The notes beneath the pieces were generated by a model, which was not told where the DNA came from, did not search any database, and saw only the letters and a program-made list of their open reading frames with translations. A stretch of DNA of 64,000 nt from Agrococcus sp. KRD186. GTDB lineage: Bacteria > Actinomycetota > Actinomycetes > Actinomycetales > Microbacteriaceae. This document shows positions 54,918-63,301 of this stretch, one piece after another. The stretch lies in the NCBI RefSeq assembly GCF_017168255.1, contig NZ_JABFAP010000001.1, positions 385,931-449,930 of the forward strand, given 5' to 3'. The position numbers and the translations under genes are program-made. The first letter of the stretch is position 1, and each line of letters starts with the position of its first letter.

Positions 54918-55681
54918 GCGACCCCAGCACCACGGGCGGCAGCCCGGCAGCCGAGGGCGAGCGCCTGCAGAAGGTGCTCGCCGCAGCAGGCGTCGCCAGC
55001 CGCCGCGTCGTCGAGGACATGATCGTCGCCGGCCGCATCACCGTCGACGGGCGGGTCGTGACCGAGCTCGGCACCCGCATCCAGCCGGAGGCGCAGGTGA
55101 CCGTCGACGGCACCGCGGTGCAGCTCGACACCACCAAGCGCTACCTGATGCTCAACAAGCCCACCGGCGTCGTCTCCACCATGAGCGACGAGCGCGGCCG
55201 CCCCGACCTGCGCGAGTTCGTCGCCGACATCGACGAGCGCGTCTACAACGTCGGCCGTCTCGACGCCGACACCTCCGGCCTCCTCATCCTCACCAACGAC
55301 GGCGACCTCGCGCACGTGCTTGCGCATCCGTCCTTCGGGGTGCAGAAGACCTACGTCGCGAAGGTGCGGGGCGCGGTCGACCAGCGCGTCATCCGCCAGC
55401 TGCTGCAGGGCTTCGAGCTCGACGACGGCAGCATCCGGGCCGACGCCGCGCGGCTGATCGGCAGCCCGTCGAAGGGCCACTCGATGGTCGAGCTGACGCT
55501 GCACTCGGGCCGCAACCGCATCGTGCGGCGCATGCTCGACCACGTGGGGCACCCGGTGGTCGAGCTCGTGCGGCGCTCGTTCGGCCCGCTCCACCTCGGC
55601 ACCCTCCGCGCGGGGCGGGTGCGCGAACTCAGTACGATAGAGCGCGGCGCGATCCTCACACTCTCGAGGTCGGCGCCCTAG
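54914..55681 (+). CDS. rluB: 23S rRNA pseudouridine synthase RluB type
   Basis: An S4 domain (RLQKVLAAAGVASRRVVEDMI) followed by the RsuA-family catalytic domain with Asp in GRLDADTSGLLILTNDG. 255 aa. It converts a uridine in 23S helix 80/90s to pseudouridine; the exact site is inferred. ATGA overlap with scpB; conserved scpAB-rluB-cmk-der order. Confidence 0.92.
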   Translation: MSDPSTTGGSPAAEGERLQKVLAAAGVASRRVVEDMIVAGRITVDGRVVTELGTRIQPEAQVTVDGTAVQLDTTKRYLMLNKPTGVVSTMSDERGRPDLREFVADIDERVYNVGRLDADTSGLLILTNDGDLAHVLAHPSFGVQKTYVAKVRGAVDQRVIRQLLQGFELDDGSIRADAARLIGSPSKGHSMVELTLHSGRNRIVRRMLDHVGHPVVELVRRSFGPLHLGTLRAGRVRELSTIERGAILTLSRSAP

Positions 55682-55720
55682 GCAGCAGCAGCCATCCAGC
55701 CCCCGATCCAGGAGCCACTC

Positions 55721-56800
55721 GTGACCCACCGACTGCGCGGCCCCGTGCGCATCGTCGGCACCGGGCTGCTCGGCACCTCCATCGGCCTCGGCCTCGCCGC
55801 CCGCGGCGTCGAGGTGCAGCTGCACGACGCCTCGCCGACCGCCATGCGGCTGGCCGCGGACTACGGCGCCGGCCGGGTGGCCGAGCCGGGCGATGCGCCC
55901 GAGCTGATCGTGGTCGCCGTGCCGCCGGATGTCACGGCGCAGGTCGTGGCGGCCGAGCTCGAGGCGTTCCCGGATGCGGTGGTCACCGACGTCGCGTCGG
56001 TCAAGGCCGTGCCGCTCGCCCAGCTGCGGGCGATGGGCGCCGACGTCAGCCGCTACCTCGGCACCCACCCGATGGCGGGCCGTGAGAAGAGCGGCGCGAT
56101 CGCCGGCACCGGCGACCTGTTCGTCGGCCGCCCCTGGGTGATCGCGAGCCACGAGGGCATCTCGTACGAGCGCGGCAGCCTCGTCGACGACCTCATCCTC
56201 GACCTGGGCGCCGTGCCTATCGAGTCGACCCCTGACGAGCACGACCGTGCGGTCGCGATCGTCAGCCACGTGCCGCAGTTGGTCTCCTCGCTGATGGCCG
56301 CCCGGCTCGCCGACGCGCCCGACGAGGCGCTGCGCCTCGCCGGCGGCGGCGTGCGCGACGTCACCCGCGTCGCCGCGAGCGACCCGGCGCTGTGGATCCA
56401 GATCCTGGGCGCCAATGCACCCGCGATCGTCGAGCAGCTGCGCGCACTGCAGACCGACCTCGCGACGCTCGTCGACGCGCTCGACGACCCGGAAGCATCC
56501 GGCAGCCGGAAGACGATGGCGGATGCGTTGCGTGCCGGTAACGACGGCGTCTCGCGCCTGCCGGGCAAGCACGGCACGCACACGCGCTTCACGCTCGTGC
56601 AGGTGCGCATCGACGACCGGCCGGGCCAGCTGGCGCGGCTGCTGGCCGACATCGGCGACGCCGACGTGAACCTCGAGGACGTGCGGATCGAGCACGCCGA
56701 GGGCGCGCAGTTCGGCGTCGTGGAGATCACGGTGCTGCCGGAGGCGGTGCAGCGGCTGCACGAGGCGCTCGAGCAGCTCGGCTGGCAGGTGCTCGCGTGA
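55721..56800 (+). CDS. tyrA: prephenate dehydrogenase with ACT domain
   Basis: Tyrosine synthesis, NAD(P)-dependent. Rossmann motif VGTGLLGTSIGLGLAARG, active-site GTHPMAGREKSG, and a C-terminal ACT regulatory domain (RIDDRPGQLARLLADIGDAD). 359 aa. The start is GTG. It sits between rluB and cmk, an addition relative to the mycobacterial order. Confidence 0.92.
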   Translation: MTHRLRGPVRIVGTGLLGTSIGLGLAARGVEVQLHDASPTAMRLAADYGAGRVAEPGDAPELIVVAVPPDVTAQVVAAELEAFPDAVVTDVASVKAVPLAQLRAMGADVSRYLGTHPMAGREKSGAIAGTGDLFVGRPWVIASHEGISYERGSLVDDLILDLGAVPIESTPDEHDRAVAIVSHVPQLVSSLMAARLADAPDEALRLAGGGVRDVTRVAASDPALWIQILGANAPAIVEQLRALQTDLATLVDALDDPEASGSRKTMADALRAGNDGVSRLPGKHGTHTRFTLVQVRIDDRPGQLARLLADIGDADVNLEDVRIEHAEGAQFGVVEITVLPEAVQRLHEALEQLGWQVLA

Positions 56801-57483
56801 GCGGCGCCGACACGAGCGGCACCGCGGTCGTCGTTGCGATCGACGGCCCCGCCGGCAGCGGCAAGTCGTCGGTGGCGCGCGCGGTGGCGCGCGAGCTGGG
56901 TTTCCAGTTCCTCGACACCGGCGCCGCCTACCGGGCGCTCACCTGGCTCATCCTCGAGCAGGGCGGCGACACCGACGACGAGCCGACGGTGATCAGCAGC
57001 CTGGGCGCGCTCGACTCGCTCGAGCTCACCGTCGACGTCACCGGGCAGCGGGTCGCGATCCAGGGGCACGACGTCACCGAGGAGATCCGCACCGAGCGCA
57101 TCTCCGTCGCCGTCTCGGGCGTCGCCCGCACCGCCGCCGCCCGCGAGGCCGTCAACGTGCGCTTCCGCGCCATCATCGCCGCAGCCACCCCCGGCATCGT
57201 CGCCGAGGGCCGCGACATCACCACCGTCGTCGCGCCCGACGCCGACGTGCGCGTGCTGCTGACCGCCGACGAGGCCGTGCGCGTGCGCCGGCGCTTCGGC
57301 GACGTCGGCGGCGACGAGCTGCAGGTGGGCGCGCGCCTCGCGGCGCGCGACGCCTCCGATTCCCGTGTGGTCGACTTCCTCAACGCCGCGGACGGCGTGA
57401 CGGTGGTCGACTCCACCCATCTCACCTTCGATGAGACGGTCGATGCGATCGTCCGGCTCACGAGCGAGGAGCAGCATGACTGA
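56797..57483 (+). CDS. cmk: cytidylate kinase
   Basis: Phosphorylates CMP/dCMP. P-loop [27 protein letters not shown], and [14 protein letters not shown]. 228 aa. The GTG overlaps the tyrA stop (GTGA), and der starts within its last eight bases. Confidence 0.95.
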   Translation: MSGADTSGTAVVVAIDGPAGSGKSSVARAVARELGFQFLDTGAAYRALTWLILEQGGDTDDEPTVISSLGALDSLELTVDVTGQRVAIQGHDVTEEIRTERISVAVSGVARTAAAREAVNVRFRAIIAAATPGIVAEGRDITTVVAPDADVRVLLTADEAVRVRRRFGDVGGDELQVGARLAARDASDSRVVDFLNAADGVTVVDSTHLTFDETVDAIVRLTSEEQHD

Positions 57484-59032
57484 CACCCAGGGCACCGAGC
57501 CCACCGAGAACACTGAACCCACCGAGCCCACCCTCTCCGACGACTTCGACGGTCCGCTCGAGGCGGGCCCGGCGATCGAGCAGGACGCCTACGAGACCGA
57601 CGAGGCGCGGGTCGCAGCGCTGCGCGCCGGGCTCTCCGGCTACGAGCTCGACGATGAGGACGCCGCGCTGCTGGATCTCGCCGAAGTGGGCGCCGACGCC
57701 ATCCGCGTGATGCCGGCGCTGCCGGTGCTGGCGATCGTCGGCCGCCCGAACGTCGGCAAGTCGGCGCTCGTGAACCGCATCCTCGGTCGCCGCGAGGCCG
57801 TCGTCGAGGACACCCCGGGCGTCACCCGCGACCGCGTCTCCTACAAGGCGGAGTGGAACGGGCGTCGCTTCACGCTCGTCGACACCGGCGGCTGGGAGCC
57901 CGACGCGCGCGGCATCGACCGCTCGGTCGCCATCCAGGCCGAGATCGCCGTCGAGCTCGCCGACGCGGTGCTGTTCGTCGTCGACGTCAACGTCGGCCCC
58001 ACCTCCACCGACGAGCACGTCGTGCGGATGCTGCGGCAGTCGAACCGGCCGGTCATCCTGGTGGCCAACAAGGCCGACGACGCGCGCCGCGACCTGGAGG
58101 CATCGTCGCTGTGGAGCCTCGGCCTGGGTGAGCCCCACCCCGTCTCGGCGGCGCACGGCCGCGGCGTCGCCGACGTGCTCGACCTGGCCATGACCAAGCT
58201 GCCCGCGATCTCGGCGGTCGCGAAGGAGGAGCTCGGCGGCCCGCGCCGCGTGGCGCTGCTGGGCCGCCCCAACGTCGGCAAGTCGAGCCTGCTCAACAAG
58301 GCCGCGGGGGAGGAGCGCGTGGTCGTCAACGAGATCGCCGGCACCACCCGCGACCCCGTCGACGAGCAGATCGAGCTCGGCGGGCGCGTCTGGCGCTTCG
58401 TCGACACCGCCGGCATCCGTCGCCGCGTGCATCTGCAGCAGGGCGCTGACTTCTACGCCACGCTGCGCACGCAGGCGGCGCTCGAGAAGGCCGAGGTCGC
58501 CGTCGTGCTGCTCGACGTGACCGAGCCGCTCAGCGAGCAGGACGTGCGCATCATCGACCTGGTGCTCGAATCGGGCCGCGCCCTCGTGCTCGCGTTCAAC
58601 AAGTGGGATCAGCTCGACGACGACCGCCGCCGCTACCTCGAGCGCGAGATCGAGAAGGATCTCGCGCACGTCGACTGGGCACCGCGGGTCAACATCTCCG
58701 CCCGCACAGGTCGCCACCTCGAGAAGCTCGTGCCCGCGCTCGAGACGGCGCTCGACTCGTGGGACACCCGCATCCCCACCGGCAAGCTCAACGCCTTCAT
58801 CGCCGAGCTCACCGCCGCCCACCCGCACCCGCTGCGCGGCGGCAAGCAGGCGCGCATCCTCTTCGCCACCCAGGCCTCGACCAGGCCGCCCACCTTCGTG
58901 CTGTTCACGACCGGCTTCCTCGACCCGCAGTACCGGCGCTTCATCACGCGCCGTCTGCGCGAGGACTACGGCTTCGAGGGCAGCCCGATCGTGGTGAACA
59001 TGCGCGTTCGTGAAAAGAGGCAGCGCCGGTAG
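57476..59032 (+). CDS. der: ribosome-assembly GTPase Der (EngA)
   Basis: 50S assembly GTPase with two G domains: [14 protein letters not shown] with NKAD, then [14 protein letters not shown] with NKWD, and a C-terminal KH-like domain. 518 aa. The first ~75 residues are an acidic extension beginning with Thr/Glu/Pro repeats ([13 protein letters not shown]). A hairpin terminator follows the stop. Confidence 0.95.
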   Translation: MTDTQGTEPTENTEPTEPTLSDDFDGPLEAGPAIEQDAYETDEARVAALRAGLSGYELDDEDAALLDLAEVGADAIRVMPALPVLAIVGRPNVGKSALVNRILGRREAVVEDTPGVTRDRVSYKAEWNGRRFTLVDTGGWEPDARGIDRSVAIQAEIAVELADAVLFVVDVNVGPTSTDEHVVRMLRQSNRPVILVANKADDARRDLEASSLWSLGLGEPHPVSAAHGRGVADVLDLAMTKLPAISAVAKEELGGPRRVALLGRPNVGKSSLLNKAAGEERVVVNEIAGTTRDPVDEQIELGGRVWRFVDTAGIRRRVHLQQGADFYATLRTQAALEKAEVAVVLLDVTEPLSEQDVRIIDLVLESGRALVLAFNKWDQLDDDRRRYLEREIEKDLAHVDWAPRVNISARTGRHLEKLVPALETALDSWDTRIPTGKLNAFIAELTAAHPHPLRGGKQARILFATQASTRPPTFVLFTTGFLDPQYRRFITRRLREDYGFEGSPIVVNMRVREKRQRR

Positions 59033-59040
59033 GCGCTGAC

Positions 59041-59064
59041 GCGAAGGCCCTTTCGGGCCTTCGC
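59041..59064 (+). terminator. hairpin terminator after der
   Basis: GCGAAGGCCC-TTTC-GGGCCTTCGC, a perfect 10-bp stem starting eight bases after the der stop. Confidence 0.8.
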
Positions 59065-59310
59065 CATGAACGCGCCGAGGCCGTCTCGGCCGAGGGGCGC
59101 GAGAAGCGCACCCGCCGCACGTAGCCGCCGGCCAGCTGCAGGTATACGGCGGTTGGCTCCAACGCGCGCCGTGCAAGACCGGAGTTCCGCAACTGGTGAG
59201 CACACGTTGCCCGGGATTCCGCGCGGTGGCGCGGAAGTTGACGGTTGGGCGTGTGGGGGTCGTGTTACTACAGGGTCGGCTCGGACCGGCGTATCGGCCT
59301 CAGTTGCCCA
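59065..59310. other. intergenic stretch without recognised gene
   Basis: Between the der terminator and the tandem array. Open frames here have no recognisable protein pattern and no good ribosome site. GAGGCCGTCTCGGCCGA near 59078 is a small inverted repeat. I see no tRNA. Confidence 0.5.
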
Positions 59311-59480
59311 GCGCCCCCCGCATCTGAGTGGCGCCTCCCGCATGTGATTGGCGCCTCCCGCAGGTGAGCGGCAGCTCCCGCAGGTCAGTGGCGGCTCCGG
59401 CAGGTGAGCGGCGGCTCCGGCAGGTGAGTGGCGGCTCCGGCAGGTGAGCGGCGGCTCCCGCACGTGAGTGGCGCCTCCGC
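59311..59480. repeat. tandem array of 20-base repeats
   Basis: Eight consecutive 20-base units fill 59311-59470, plus a partial ninth. The commonest form is GCGGCTCCGGCAGGTGAGCG. Units differ at a few positions (GCGCC/GCGGC, CCC/CCG, GAGCG/GAGTG) and alternate GAGCG and GAGTG endings in the second half. There are no spacers. It lies downstream of der and about 125 bases before a membrane-protein gene. Confidence 0.93.
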
Positions 59481-59605
59481 GTGAAGGCAAGCCTCGGCGC
59501 TCACCGGCTATGTCGGGAGAATCCAGCCACCAGCGCCCGGCAACCGAATTCTGCCGATCGCCGCCTCGCCGCACCAGTTAGGGTGACCGCAGGAGGGGCG
59601 GTGCA

Positions 59606-60019
59606 ATGGAGCAGACCGCACGGATTCCGAACCCGGTCAGCGGGCGGATCGATGACGGTTATGACACACCGCCCGTCACGCCCCTCATGATCGCCTGCCG
59701 CTACGGCATGACCGCATGGCTGCCGCTGTATGTGCTGGCGGGCGCGCCGTTCGACCTGCAGCCGCCCCTCTGGCTGCTCGTCGTGGCGATGGCAGTGATC
59801 ATCCTGCTGGCCGCCGGAGTCAACGGCGGCTGGCTTCGCACCAGTCGCCCGAGCGCTTGGTGGGGAGTGCACATAGCGACTGGCACCGTCGTGCTGGTGG
59901 CCTGGCTGTGGGCTCGGAGCACGGGCGAGGTGCTCGTCGCGCTCGTCCCCGCGCTGCTGGTGCTCGGCGGGGTGCTCGGTGCTGCGGGCATGCACGTCTG
60001 GCTGGCGCGCCGCGGCTGA
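59606..60019 (+). CDS. small membrane protein, unknown function
   Basis: 137 aa with a polar N-terminal ~28 residues, then four hydrophobic helices (about 30-47, 52-72, 84-101, 108-130). No family recognised. The ATG is preceded by AGGAGGGG, a strong ribosome site. It converges on the M20 peptidase gene with a 4-base gap. Confidence 0.75.
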   Translation: MEQTARIPNPVSGRIDDGYDTPPVTPLMIACRYGMTAWLPLYVLAGAPFDLQPPLWLLVVAMAVIILLAAGVNGGWLRTSRPSAWWGVHIATGTVVLVAWLWARSTGEVLVALVPALLVLGGVLGAAGMHVWLARRG

Positions 60020-60023
60020 GGGC

Positions 60024-61337
60024 TCAGCAGCTCTGCTCGATCAGATCGGCATACCAGCGGCAGCCGGCCAGCCAGGTGTCGATGCGGATGCGCTCGTCGC
60101 GCGCGTGCAGCGTGAGCCGCTCCTCGCGGGTCATCTCGAACGGCGCGAAGCGGTAGACGCGGTCGGTGATGCGGTGCGCGTGCCGGCCGTCGGTGCCGCC
60201 GAGCATGACGTAGGGCACCGTCAGCACATCCGGACGCAGTCGCGCGATCGCCGCGACGATGTCATCCCACCCGGCGCCGTTCGAGGGGCTCTCGGGGCTC
60301 GGCCCGTGCCCGTGCAGCACCGTCAGCTCGACCGCCTCGTCGGCGATCGCCCGCTCCATGAACGCGACGGTCTCCTCGACCGACGAGCCCAGCGCGATGC
60401 GCACGTTCACCACCGCGACCGCCTGTTCCGCGAGCGCGTTCGCCGCCGCCGAGCCCGAGAGCTGCGTCACGACCGCCGTGGTCGCGAGCATCGCGCGCGT
60501 CTCGTCCTGGCGCGCCAGGATGCGCTCCACGAGCGGCCGCGAGCGCCGCACGTTCCGCAGCACCGCGCCCTGCACACCCTCGGCCTCGGCACCCAGCAGC
60601 TCGAGCATGCGCAACGCGGGCTCGGGCAGCGAGCGCGGCCACTTGGCGAAGTCCAGCCGCCGAATGGCGCGCGCCAGCCGCGAGGTGGCGGGCAGCGCCG
60701 GCGGGGTCGAGGCGTGCCCGCCCGTCTGCGCCACGCGCATCCGCACGTTGGCGAAGCCCTTCTCGGCCACCCCCACCACGGCGACATCGCGGGTCACGCC
60801 CGCGATCGGCGGCTCGATGATCGCCCCGCCCTCGTCGAGCGCCCACGCCGGCCGCACACCGCGCCGCTCGAGCTCGGCGATGGCCGACGCGGCGCCCGTG
60901 CCCATGGTCTCCTCGTCGTGCCCGAACACCAGCCACACGTCGCGCGCCGGCACGAAGCCCGCCTCCATCAGCACCTCGATCGCGACGCAGATGGCGACGA
61001 GCGAGCCCTTGTCGTCGAGGGTGCCGCGGCCCCAGATGTGGGTCTCGTCGCGGTGGCCGGAGTAGGGCGGATGCGTCCAGGCCGCCCCGGCGAGCCCGTC
61101 ACCGTCGGGCGCGGGCACGACATCCTGGTGCGCCATCAGCAGCGCCGGCGCGCCCTCGCCGCGGCCGGGCCAGCGGGCGAGCATCGTGTCGCCGATCCAC
61201 TCGGCCTCGAGGGCGGCGAAGAGCTGCGGGAAGCGCTCCTCGAGCGCCGCGCGGAAGGCGGGCAGCTGCTCGGGGGCTTCGGTGGGCACGCGCACGAGGG
61301 CGATCAGGTGCTCGGTGGCGTCATCGGCGATCTGCAC
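60024..61337 (-). CDS. M20-family metallopeptidase (carboxypeptidase S-like)
   Basis: A two-zinc amidohydrolase of the M20/M25/M40 group. Zinc ligands and the catalytic base lie in LLMAHQDVVPAPDGD, WGRGTLDDKGSLVA and VFGHDEETMGTG; a dimerisation insert spans about 195-320. 437 aa, start GTG. No signal peptide, so cytosolic dipeptide or N-acyl-amino-acid hydrolysis is likely; the substrate is unknown. It diverges from the next gene with a 24-base gap. Confidence 0.87.
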   Translation of the reverse strand: MQIADDATEHLIALVRVPTEAPEQLPAFRAALEERFPQLFAALEAEWIGDTMLARWPGRGEGAPALLMAHQDVVPAPDGDGLAGAAWTHPPYSGHRDETHIWGRGTLDDKGSLVAICVAIEVLMEAGFVPARDVWLVFGHDEETMGTGAASAIAELERRGVRPAWALDEGGAIIEPPIAGVTRDVAVVGVAEKGFANVRMRVAQTGGHASTPPALPATSRLARAIRRLDFAKWPRSLPEPALRMLELLGAEAEGVQGAVLRNVRRSRPLVERILARQDETRAMLATTAVVTQLSGSAAANALAEQAVAVVNVRIALGSSVEETVAFMERAIADEAVELTVLHGHGPSPESPSNGAGWDDIVAAIARLRPDVLTVPYVMLGGTDGRHAHRITDRVYRFAPFEMTREERLTLHARDERIRIDTWLAGCRWYADLIEQSC

Positions 61338-61361
61338 CCGCGCAGGCTATCGTCGGCACCG

Positions 61362-62303
61362 ATGGAACCCGCTGCACCGCATGGCTATGACGCCGAGGAA
61401 GCCGAGCTGCTCGCCAAGCTGCGCGGCGCCGGCAGCGTGTTCGCCGAGGAGGAGCTGGCAGAGCTGCAGGCTGCTGCCGAGGCGGACGACGACCTCGCGA
61501 TCCTGCCCGCCTGGGTCGATCGCCGCACGCTCGGCGAGCCGATCGAGCACATCGTCGGCAGCGCCGCCTTCGCCGAGCTGCGCGTGGCGGTGCACGCGGG
61601 CGTGTTCGTGCCCCGCCGCCGCACCGTGCTGCTGGCGACCATCGTCGCCGACCGGCTGCGCGAGCTCGCCGACCGGCGCGCGCCCGGCGATCCCGCACCG
61701 CGCCTGCTCGATCTCGGGTGCGGCACGGGCGCCATCGCGGCGCTCGCGATGCACCGCGTGCCGGGCATCGAGGTGGTGGCGATCGACGCCGACCCGGCCG
61801 CCGTGCGCTGCGCGCAGGTCAACCTGCCGGGAGCCGTGGTGGTGCGCGCGAACGAGATCGAGGCGCTGCACGGCCTGCCGCCGGCCGGCAGCAGGACGCC
61901 CGGCACTGGGAGACCCGGCGCCGACGCGACCGGCGCCGACGTGACCGGCACCGACGCGACCGGCGCCGGCGCGCCTGCCGGCAGCAGCGCATCCGCCCTC
62001 TTCGACGTCATCGCCGCCAACCTGCCCTACGTGCCCACCGCCGAGCTCGTGCACCTGCCGCACGACACGCTCGAGTACGAGTCGGCGCTCGCGCTCGACG
62101 GCGGCATCGACGGCCTCGACCCGCTCGGCGAGCACGCCACCGCGATGGCCGCGCACCTCCGCACCGGCGGCATCGCCGTCACCGAGGTCGCCCCGCACCA
62201 GGTGGAGACGGCGGCGGCGATCCTCGAAGCGGTCGGCTTCTCGGCGATCGAGGTGCGCAGCGACGACGAGATCGGCGCGACCGCGCTCATCGCCACCCGG
62301 TGA
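61362..62303 (+). CDS. PrmC/HemK-like methyltransferase
   Basis: A class I methyltransferase related to release-factor glutamine methyltransferase. N-terminal helical domain, GEPIEHIVGSAAF, the SAM motif LLDLGCGTGAIAALA, and ANLPYVPT where PrmC has NPPY. A ~30-residue Gly/Ala/Asp/Thr insert coded by 15-base repeats (about 61908-61980) precedes that motif. 313 aa. The changed NLPY and the insert make the target uncertain. Confidence 0.82.
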   Translation: MEPAAPHGYDAEEAELLAKLRGAGSVFAEEELAELQAAAEADDDLAILPAWVDRRTLGEPIEHIVGSAAFAELRVAVHAGVFVPRRRTVLLATIVADRLRELADRRAPGDPAPRLLDLGCGTGAIAALAMHRVPGIEVVAIDADPAAVRCAQVNLPGAVVVRANEIEALHGLPPAGSRTPGTGRPGADATGADVTGTDATGAGAPAGSSASALFDVIAANLPYVPTAELVHLPHDTLEYESALALDGGIDGLDPLGEHATAMAAHLRTGGIAVTEVAPHQVETAAAILEAVGFSAIEVRSDDEIGATALIATR

Positions 62304-62431
62304 GCGCGCCGCCGATCCGTGGCGGCTCAAGCGTGGCCGCCGATCCGTGTCCGTCGAACCGTGAACGCCGCCCTGACGAAGCGCCCGCCCGGCGCGTTAC
62401 CGTGGGGCGACCCAGCAACGAGGAGGCTGCC
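62304..62431. other. upstream region of kynA with short repeats
   Basis: GCCGCCGATCCGTG occurs twice (about 62309 and 62336), the first copy extending to a small inverted repeat CCGCC...GGCGG. AGGAGG at 62421-62426 is the kynA ribosome site. Confidence 0.5.
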
Positions 62432-63301
62432 GTGAGCGTCGAGGACAACACCCGCGAGATCGAGGAGGGCGTCGTCACCGACCTGCGCGAGCGCATGACC
62501 TACGGCAGCTATCTCGGCCTCGACACGCTGCTCGCCTCGCAGCACCCCAAGAGCAGCCCAGAGCACCACGACGAGCTGCTGTTCATCATCCAGCACCAGA
62601 CCACCGAGCTGTGGCTCAAGCTCGTCATCCACGAGCTCGACGACGCCCGCCGGCTGCTGGCGAGCGACGACCTGGGCGCGGCGCTCAAGCGCATCGCGCG
62701 CGTCAAGCACATCCAGGAGGTGCTGACGCAGCAGTGGTCGGTGCTCGCCACCCTCACGCCCACCGAGTACGCGCAGTTCCGCGGCTCGCTCGCGAGCGCC
62801 TCCGGCTTCCAGAGCGCCCAGTACCGGCAGGTCGAGTTCGCGCTCGGCAACAAGCACGCCCGCATGCTGCAGGTGTTCGAATCGAACCCGGCCGATCACG
62901 CGGCGCTCGAGGCCGAGCTGCACCGGCCGAGCCTGTACGACGAGTTCCTGCGGCTGCTCGCCCGCCGCGGCCACGACGTGCCCGCCGAGCTCCTCGAGCG
63001 CGACGTCACCAAGGCGCACGTCTACACCGAGGCGCTCGTGCCGGTGTTCCAGAAGATCTACGAGGACGCCGGCCGACCCGACGTCGACGAGGACTGGCGC
63101 GCCTACGAGGCCTGCGAGGAGCTCGTCGACCTCGAGGACAACTTCCAGTTCTGGCGCTTCCGCCACCTGCGCACGGTCACCCGCACGATCGGCATGAAGC
63201 ACGGCACCGGCGGCTCGAGCGGCGTCGACTTCCTCAAGCGCGCGCTCGAGCTCACCTTCTTCCCCGAGCTCTACGTCGTGCGCACCCGGATCGAGGAGTG
63301 A
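62432..63301 (+). CDS. kynA: tryptophan 2,3-dioxygenase KynA
   Basis: A heme enzyme that opens the indole ring of tryptophan to N-formylkynurenine. Family motifs: LTYGSYL-like MTYGSYLGLDTLL, HDELLFIIQHQTTELWLKL, GSLASASGFQSAQYRQVEFALGN-type region and a C-terminal MKHGTGGSSGVDFL. 289 aa. The start is GTG at 62432, six bases after AGGAGG. The next gene's GTG overlaps its stop. Confidence 0.94.
   Translation: MSVEDNTREIEEGVVTDLRERMTYGSYLGLDTLLASQHPKSSPEHHDELLFIIQHQTTELWLKLVIHELDDARRLLASDDLGAALKRIARVKHIQEVLTQQWSVLATLTPTEYAQFRGSLASASGFQSAQYRQVEFALGNKHARMLQVFESNPADHAALEAELHRPSLYDEFLRLLARRGHDVPAELLERDVTKAHVYTEALVPVFQKIYEDAGRPDVDEDWRAYEACEELVDLEDNFQFWRFRHLRTVTRTIGMKHGTGGSSGVDFLKRALELTFFPELYVVRTRIEE

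Noticed and set aside
59311-59480. CRISPR array
   Set aside because: Repeats are directly adjacent with no spacers, and no cas genes are present.
58966-59574. Minus-strand frame of about 200 codons across the 20-base repeats
   Set aside because: It runs into the 3' end of der on the opposite strand and its sequence is dictated by the repeats; 20-base units also shift frame each copy. No ribosome site or family match.
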